Positions 59,301-64,000 of a stretch of 64,000 bases of DNA are shown piece after piece (the first letter of the stretch is position 1; each line of letters begins with the position of its first letter). Position numbers and translations under genes: made by a program. This stretch comes from Cynocephalus volans (taxonomy: Eukaryota > Chordata > Mammalia > Dermoptera > Cynocephalidae). The notes beneath the pieces were generated by a model. That model was not told where the DNA came from and did not search any database. It saw only the letters and a program-made list of their open reading frames with translations. Location of the stretch: positions 23,837,382-23,901,381 of the forward strand of contig NC_084474.1 of NCBI RefSeq assembly GCF_027409185.1, read 5' to 3'.

Positions 59301-60012
59301 AAATTCCTTGTCGACACAAGATCCTTCTGCAAACCTCCAGTTCTGGGGCCCTGAGTCCCAAGATCCGAGGAGAGGAATAAGCTGACTGTCCTTCCCCACG
59401 CAGCAGGTGGTGATCGAGTCGGACCTGTACACGCACCGGCCTCTGGAGCTGCTGCAGCATCGCAGCGACCGCAGAGACGTGGGCGACAGCCTCAGGTTCA
59501 GCCGGCTGCAGAGCGCACGGCCGCCCGGAGCCCATCCCGCCAAAAACCCCGCCAGACCTGGTACGTGAGCCCCGGCCCTAGTGCCCCAGAACCTCCCTGG
59601 GCGTAATGTCCCATTTAGAGCCAGTCGCACGCCTACGAAAGAGCAGCAGCACCAGCAGTGTCCGCAGCCTGCCCTGTGGTTTGCCGAGGGCCGCGTGGTG
59701 CTCCCTGATGGCCTCGGTCACGCCAGGTGAGCCAAGCGCCTGCGCTTTAGCCAAATCAGCGCCGTTTCCACTACCAAGGCACCTGCTCCTGGCTTCTGCA
59801 GCAGCCTCACAAAACACCTTCTACCTACAGACCACTGGCTTCTGGGGGTGTGCAATGAGTAAAGATGCTCGCAACCCCCGTCTTGTCCTACATGAAGCGG
59901 AGCTGTGTGCACACGATGTAAATTATTATGCTGTGAAATGCACGGAGAAAAAGCCGCGACCCACGAAGCAAAGGAAGCGCACAGTATTATTTAACAGATC
60001 GCGTGCGCGCGC

Positions 60013-60088
<76 letters not shown>

Positions 60089-63000
60089 TATATAGGCTTT
60101 TCATAAACTGCCGTCGTAAAACCTTATCGCTTTCTATTTCAATGACTTGAACGACAATCTATAAAGAGAATTTAGGGTCAATTTGTTTTGAAAACTGGAA
60201 ACATTATAGTCTTACCTTGGATACTATTTTTTTAAATGTCTTCCACCCCAAGCAGTTTAATAGGAATCTGTTTCTAGCATAGACTGAAGTATATGATGGT
60301 ATTTTGCCTTTAATTGCTGGTTTAGATTATTTCTATTATGCCCACAATCCACAGTTATTCATATTTTAACTCCAAAAATACACAGTAGGAAATCCAGGAT
60401 GTCCTTCTCAAAGCCTTTGGACCTTGACAATTTTGTATGTTACGGGAACTTAAATAATACTGCATTGAGACTGTCTCTTCATCCATGCATCTTCCCCTTT
60501 TGTAGATGATAGACTAGTCCTCTAAGGTTTCTTTGATCACTAAGAACCTAATTCTGTTCTTATATCTTGTGTATAACAACACATAAGTCAAGCTATATTC
60601 TCTATTTAAGTGATTACATATCTATCTACATATGCAGAGTGAAACATTAGGAAAACCACAATTTGGCTTGCAAATTAAGAGGAGATAGTTTTTTCTCTGT
60701 GTCTATATATGTTTCTTTGATCACTAAGAACCTAATTCTGTTCTTATATCTTGTGTATAACAACACATAAGTCAAGCTATATTCTCTAGTTAAGTGATTA
60801 CATATCCATCTACATATGCAGAGTGAAACATTAGGAAAACCACAATTTGGCTTGCAAATTAAGACGAGATAGATTTTTCTCTGTGTCTATATATAGGTGA
60901 GTGGGTGGGTGCATGTGTGTGCAGAAAGAGAAGAAGAGACAGAATATTTATCTTTGCTACAAAATCATAAAATGAATTTAGAGCTATGTTTCTCAAATTT
61001 TAATGTACAAAAGAATCACCTGGAAATTTTATTTTTATGCAGATTCTAATTCAGTAGGACTGGGTGGGCCCTGGGATTTTATGTTTCTAGCAAGCTACCA
61101 GAGGCTGCTGATGGTGCTGCTCTAGGTAAAACATATTAAGTAGCAAAGTTTTAGAGATGATCTAATGCAGTGGTACTCAAAGTGGGGTCCTGGGAGCAGC
61201 AGCACCCAGAAATTTGTTAGAAATGCAGAGTTTATTGAATCAGAAACTCCAAAGTTAAAACACGTCAATCTGTGTTTTAACAAATCCCCCAGGTGATTCT
61301 AAGGCATGACAAAGGTAGAGAACCTCTGATCTACTGCAATTTTCAGAAGAGGAAACTGAAACCATAGAAACTGTATGACATACCCAAGGTCTCACTGCTT
61401 GTTAGCCACAGAGCCAAGATTACATTTCAGGTCTCCTGATTCCCTCGCTAGTGTCTCTTTCCCCAGGGAATAATGTTTTCCCACCTGTCTAGTTTCAGGG
61501 GTCACTTTCATTCCTTTCTAAGTAGCTTGTGGAAGCTTGGACTGACTGAGTCAATCTTTTATTCTGAAAGACAACAGCAGTAAGTTATGAAATGGAGAGA
61601 ATCTGCCAGCATGTGACAGTCAGCTCATGCAGAGAATGTGCTAGTCAGGCTTTAAAAAGTGAGAGATTAAGCTGGGCATTGATCCAATTCCTTCAGCCCC
61701 CCCCCCCCCAACCTGATAGATTCCAGAGTGGGTGGGAGGAAGGGAAAATTTCTGAGTCAAAGCCAGACCCCAGTGCACTCCACAGGAAAGGCTGGTCTCT
61801 ATCCTCCCTCAGATTGCTGTATGTATCCAGGGATCTCAGATCTGGGGGCTTGCTTTTTTCTGAGCCATAGGAGAAGCCTCGTGGATACTGTAGCCTTCTC
61901 ATGCTCTGAGGAATCTTGGGAATCAAGGGGACTCTGAAGACAGAGACCCAGCTGAGAAACTCTCTCACCATGAGGCCTCAGATGCCCACAGAGCGCACAA
62001 TCCCCACCTCCTGGGCCTAGGAGACTTGGCTGTCTCGGGCACCTCAGAAGCAACCTGTGCAAACCTCTTGTCCTTTCTCAGCTGGGGTCACTAACCGTCC
62101 ATCATTCCAGCAAGTCTCAAGATGTCTTCCCTAACACCTCCTTGTCCTCCCCCACCTCTTCACACCAAACACTGACAGCATCAGCTTCTGGATAGTTCTC
62201 ATCTCGCCCATTTGCTACCTACCTAAAGACACCCAGGCCCAGGCTCCCCTCATCTCCAATGTGTAGAGAAGATTGCCAGCCAATATTCTCAGCCTCCATT
62301 CCCTGTCCCTCCACAAGGTTACCAAAGGGGTCCTCCTAAAGCAGAAATCTGCACCTGTCATCTCTTGGCTTTAAACATGGTGTCCCCTCCCTGCCTCTAC
62401 CTTCCAGATCATGCTGACCTCTCCAGGGCCACCTCCTGTGAACTCCTGCCCCTGCCCTTCTATCACATAGAGCACCCTGAGCTGCGGTGTCATCCTGTGC
62501 CCACTCCGCTACATTCTGCTTCCCTAGACCTCTGCTGACACTGTTCTCTCCACAGCTTGCCCTCCCTGTCTCTCTCCATCTGCCAAACTCTCCCTTCTCT
62601 CAGGCTGAGCAAGGGGGTCCCTTGGTCAAGTTTTCCCCAGCCCTGCAAGATCACCAGAGGTCAGTTCACTACTCCCTAAATCATTCTTACCTGACTTCGT
62701 CATAACAGTTACCTATCTCCAAAGCCTAGGTTCCCTCAACTAGAAAGTGTGAACTGTCAGGATATCTACCTCTTTGGGTTGTGGTGAGAATTAAATGAGA
62801 TAGTAATTATGTGCTTTACATTCAGCACAGTGCCTGGCATGCAGACTCAAAAATATGAGTTCAATTTTTATTACTAACACTAGGGCTCCATTCATTATGG
62901 TTTGATCTTGACAGTCTTGTACTTTTTCATTTTATTAGCATGGAGATTTTTCCTCAAGGCAAGGGGGAAGAATGTTTGATTTCTTACATACTATGCAACA

Positions 63001-64000
63001 TGGTAGGGCTTGTCCCGGAACACCTGCCCCAGGGGAGAGCTGTGTTGAAAGCCAACTTTCCCCTCCCTTTTGCCACTACCTCAGCTCAACCTGGATCCTT
63101 AGAAGCTTCAGGCTTCCAGGTAGAATTCCTCAGAAGTAGGTCGGGGCACCAGGAATAAAGGCATTAGAAAGAAGGTTCTGCACACATACAGCTCATGTAG
63201 CCAGTTTCTCGGGATTCTGATTGATAAACTCCAGTCCTTCTGCGGTATGGGGCACATACTTACTACAACAGGAACAACTTCTCTGCTCATTTTTAGAGGG
63301 ATGTCCAGGAGCACCATGTTAAATCACTGATCCCAGCTGTAAAGATGTAACGCCTAATAACCTCTTTACCTTCCTACCATCTGAGACCTTAGGAAGGAGA
63401 GAGATGAGGAACATTCCCTGAGCGCCTACTACATGCAGACAGTGCTAAATGCTCCCACGTAGGGACTGGCCGGTTAGCACAGTCGATTAGAGCATAGAGC
63501 GTGATGCCGATAAATGCTTCCACATGCGTAATCTTTTTTTTTTAATAGGCTATTTTTGGGAGCAGTTTTAGTTTCACAGCAAAATTGAGTTGAAAGGACA
63601 GAGGTTCCCTATTCAGCCCCAGCCCTGACACTTGTGCAGCCTCCCCCATCGTCAGCATCTTCCACCAGAGTGGCGCATTTGGTACAGCGAACGAACCTAG
63701 TTAACACACTGGTCTTGTTTACACCTTAGTTCCAGTCCCTCCGGAAGAGCGGCAGGGGTATAGGTGACCGCTCTCAGTAGTTGCCTCATTGCCCAACCCT
63801 ACTGCTTGGTTTTGCCACTTGGTACAAAGGCCTTTAGAAATTCCCTGCTGTGACTGATTGGCTAACAAGATAATTGATACAGAACCAGGGGGAAGCAGAA
63901 CACAGAGTACTACTGAGTAATATGTCTTCCGTTCAACTTTGCAGGGGGGATTTCTGAGCCCAAAGCATCAAACTTGTGTGGGAATCGAGCATATGGAAAA
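50267..64000 (+). CDS. VXN: VXN (vexin, C8orf46), partial: exons 1-3 and the start of exon 4
   Basis: Joining 50267-50333, 54037-54092, 59407-59560 and 63945-64000 gives an open frame of 111 codons that runs off the window; the full protein is about 207 residues. It begins MHQIYSCSDENIEVFTTVIP and continues SSPARRRVKSAQHLL, VVIESDLYTHRPLELL and GISEPKASNLCGNRAYGK, closely matching the human protein as I recall it. Vexin has no known enzymatic domain. It is a small, basic, vertebrate-specific protein reported to promote neuronal differentiation downstream of proneural factors in Xenopus. Arg-rich patches (PARRRVK, HRSDRRD) are visible. No stop or frameshift occurs. Confidence 0.95.
50595..50700. 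promoter_or_regulatory. Candidate intronic enhancer of VXN
   Basis: Within 40 bases lie atgcaaat (POU octamer, 50601-50608), ccattgtt (SOX, 50624-50631) and tgtaaaca (forkhead, 50633-50640). This is a combination typical of neural progenitor enhancers, about 270 bases into intron 1 and free of repeats. Confidence 0.45.
51030..51545 (+). mobile_element. Probable L1 3' end fragment, plus strand
   Basis: aacctaaatgttcatgagag, gaatgaactacgtctatctg and aacactgagtaaaaaaaaaa follow the L1 sense 3' pattern. Confidence 0.65.
51590..51770 (+). mobile_element. MIR SINE, plus strand
   Basis: gtgaccttgggcaaactact and taacctctgtgggcc are the MIR core. Confidence 0.85.
52275..52460 (+). mobile_element. 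MIR SINE, plus strand
   Basis: gttgcctagtggttaagagt, gtgggccttgttccc and cacagggttgctgtaaaaga. Confidence 0.8.
53025..53335 (-). mobile_element. MIR SINE, minus strand, split by a tRNA-derived SINE
   Basis: 53025-53092 (ttcatttaatcttcaacaca, gccctgtgaagtaggc) and 53208-53335 (gtcttacagatgaggaaagt, cacacaactggcaag) are two halves of one antisense MIR. Confidence 0.8.
53096..53203 (-). mobile_element. tRNA-Ile-derived SINE, minus strand, inside MIR
   Basis: On the minus strand: ggctggccagttttctgttg, tgttataacaccaatgtcaa and ggttcagatcc, with an A/G-rich tail. The A box is decayed. Confidence 0.8.
53545..53870 (-). mobile_element. L1 3' fragment, minus strand
   Basis: cctctaggtacctcatgtaa, tcatgtagtagcatgtgtca and ccattgtgaataatgctgct are antisense L1 landmarks. 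Confidence 0.88.
54037..54092 (+). CDS. VXN: VXN coding exon 2
   Basis: 56 bases after tctttgcag, encoding (V)SSPARRRVKSAQHLLTKN, with donor gtaagg. A minus-strand L1 relic ends about 165 bases upstream. Confidence 0.95.
54490..54780 (-). mobile_element. Probable L1 fragment, minus strand
   Basis: tcaataggtcaaaggataag and acctcagcaacaattggcat resemble antisense L1 3' sequence interrupted at 54555-54650 by unrelated sequence. 54170-54490 and 54790-55130 remain unassigned. Confidence 0.45.
55205..55470 (+). mobile_element. MIR SINE, plus strand, nearly full length
   Basis: ggttaggtatgtagacttta, ctatgtgaccttgagcaagt, tgcctaactgttctagg and gcatcaataaacattgg. Confidence 0.88.
55475..56140 (-). 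mobile_element. L1 fragment, minus strand
   Basis: gaacatctttccatgccaat, gatgccattgtatgaatgtc, ttgccaaattcctagtaact and ggtttaatttgcatttcttt are antisense L1 landmarks. Confidence 0.8.
56575..57065 (-). pseudogene. Probable processed retrocopy of an unidentified gene, minus strand
   Basis: Read on the minus strand, about 470 bases of codon-like, GC-balanced sequence end in aataaagttgcctaagaatt and a long A run (T run 56576-56600 on the + strand). The AATAAA signal is about 15 bases before the tail, as in a copied mRNA. Frames are broken, for instance HKLEIWGECDICNLISP. I could not name the parent. It lies in VXN intron 2. Confidence 0.6.
57730..58064 (-). mobile_element. MER2 (Tigger-type DNA transposon), minus strand
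   Basis: ccactggccctctgtatcca at one end and ggatgccaggggatgacagt at the other, with attataagtaatctagagat and gatttaaagtatacagaagg between. About 335 bases. Confidence 0.88.
58065..59400. other. VXN intron 2, 3' part, unassigned
   Basis: Unique-looking sequence that becomes GC-richer toward exon 3. No repeat or RNA gene was recognised. Confidence 0.4.
59407..59560 (+). CDS. VXN: VXN coding exon 3 (NAGNAG acceptor)
   Basis: Encodes VVIESDLYTHRPLELLQHRS and on to ARPPGAHPAKNPARP. Two acceptors stand in tandem, cagcag at 59401-59406. Use of the second gives the known KN-VV junction; use of the first would insert one Gln. The exon is GC-rich. Donor gtacgt. Confidence 0.93.
60001..60085. repeat. 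GC/GT dinucleotide microsatellite
   Basis: gcgtgcgcgcgcgcg followed by about 35 GT units in VXN intron 3. Confidence 0.98.
60527..60894. repeat. 184-bp tandem duplication
   Basis: gtttctttgatcactaagaa begins both copies, at 60527 (preceded by one further G) and 60711. The units differ at only about four or five positions, so roughly 97-98 percent identity by eye. Confidence 0.93.
60980..61335 (+). mobile_element. Two MER20-like hAT relics
   Basis: 60985-61130 (agaatcacctggaaatttta, taattcagtaggactgggtg) and 61162-61330 (cagtggtactcaaagtgggg, ctgtgttttaacaaatcccc) are separate diverged copies. Confidence 0.75.
61340..61450 (-). mobile_element. MIR fragment, minus strand
   Basis: agaagaggaaactgaaacca and cccaaggtctcactgcttgt. 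Confidence 0.7.
62060..62715 (+). mobile_element. L2 LINE fragment, plus strand
   Basis: gtcttccctaacacctcctt, ccaaaggggtcctcctaaag, cagatcatgctgacctctcc in an L2-like C-rich sense pattern. Confidence 0.6.
62735..62850 (+). mobile_element. MIR 3' fragment, plus strand
   Basis: gttgtggtgagaattaaatg and cagcacagtgcctggcatgc. Confidence 0.8.
63445..63527 (+). pseudogene. 3'-truncated (tailless) tRNA-SINE copy with target duplication
   Basis: Only the 5' half of the tRNA-Ile-like SINE is present (ggactggccggttagcacag, attagagc, then gatgccgata; about 63463-63511), stopping in the anticodon-loop region with no A tail. The flanks repeat taaatgctcccacgta and taaatgcttccacatg, the latter starting at the last base of the body. 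Confidence 0.7.
63531..63745 (-). mobile_element. L1 3' UTR fragment, minus strand
   Basis: gggagcagttttagtttcac, agcaaaattgagttgaaagg and catcttccaccagagtggcg are antisense L1 3' landmarks. It ends about 200 bases before VXN exon 4. Confidence 0.8.
63945..64000 (+). CDS. VXN: VXN coding exon 4, start only
   Basis: After aactttgcag it reads GGISEPKASNLCGNRAYGK to the window edge with no stop. Five G follow the acceptor, so exact placement of the AG rests on the reading frame. Confidence 0.93.

Noticed and set aside
59606-60106. 166-codon frame after VXN exon 3
   Set aside because: It lies in intron 3 and ends in the GT microsatellite; the spliced VXN frame continues at 63945.
1-64000. CRISPR arrays, operons, phage or bacterial mobile elements
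   Set aside because: Spliced vertebrate genes and mammalian repeats throughout; no regularly spaced repeat array and no bacterial coding density.

Overview
This is nuclear DNA from a placental mammal. It holds one complete protein gene and the start of a second, both on the + strand and both split by introns, embedded in about 60 kb of old, mixed repeats. The genes are ADHFE1 (14 coding exons, start codon 255, stop codon ending at 31107, 467 codons) and VXN, also called vexin or C8orf46 (first coding exon at 50267; the window ends inside the fourth coding exon). This is the gene order of the human 8q13 region. All exon joins were traced by hand from reading frame, splice sites and recalled family proteins; no alignment was run.

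Lineage: there are no Alu elements, rodent B1/B2, carnivore tRNA-Lys SINEs, ruminant Bov-type SINEs or equid ERE elements. The young SINEs are instead built from tRNA-Ile-like units, single or doubled, some with a TATATAGG linker. This best fits a colugo (Dermoptera, CYN-type SINEs). A bat of the horseshoe-bat group is the main alternative. The lineage call is inference.

Layout: 1-420 is the ADHFE1 CpG promoter and exon 1. 314-6086 is intron 1, with L2 and MLT1 relics and a GC-rich block bounded by a 24-bp inverted repeat. 6087-24081 carries exons 2-13, with introns holding L2, MIR and L1 pieces, a degenerate minisatellite and a dimeric SINE. 24082-31023 is intron 13, with a minus-strand L1, L2 and a 3'-truncated U6 copy. 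31024-31107 is the last ADHFE1 coding piece. 31108-50266 is intergenic: L1, L2, MIR, MLT1, hAT and Tigger relics, SINEs, a candidate conserved element near 40.85-41.16 kb, and the VXN upstream region. 50267-64000 is VXN exons 1-4 with three introns.

The two genes are functionally unrelated neighbours. ADHFE1 encodes a mitochondrial hydroxyacid-oxoacid transhydrogenase; VXN encodes a small vertebrate protein needed in neurogenesis. I found no new multi-gene system. The most unusual items are two short tailless retro-insertions (U6 and SINE derived), a GC-AG intron in ADHFE1, a NAGNAG acceptor in VXN, the intron-1 inverted repeat, a CpG-rich block around ADHFE1 exon 13, and candidate neural regulatory elements near VXN.
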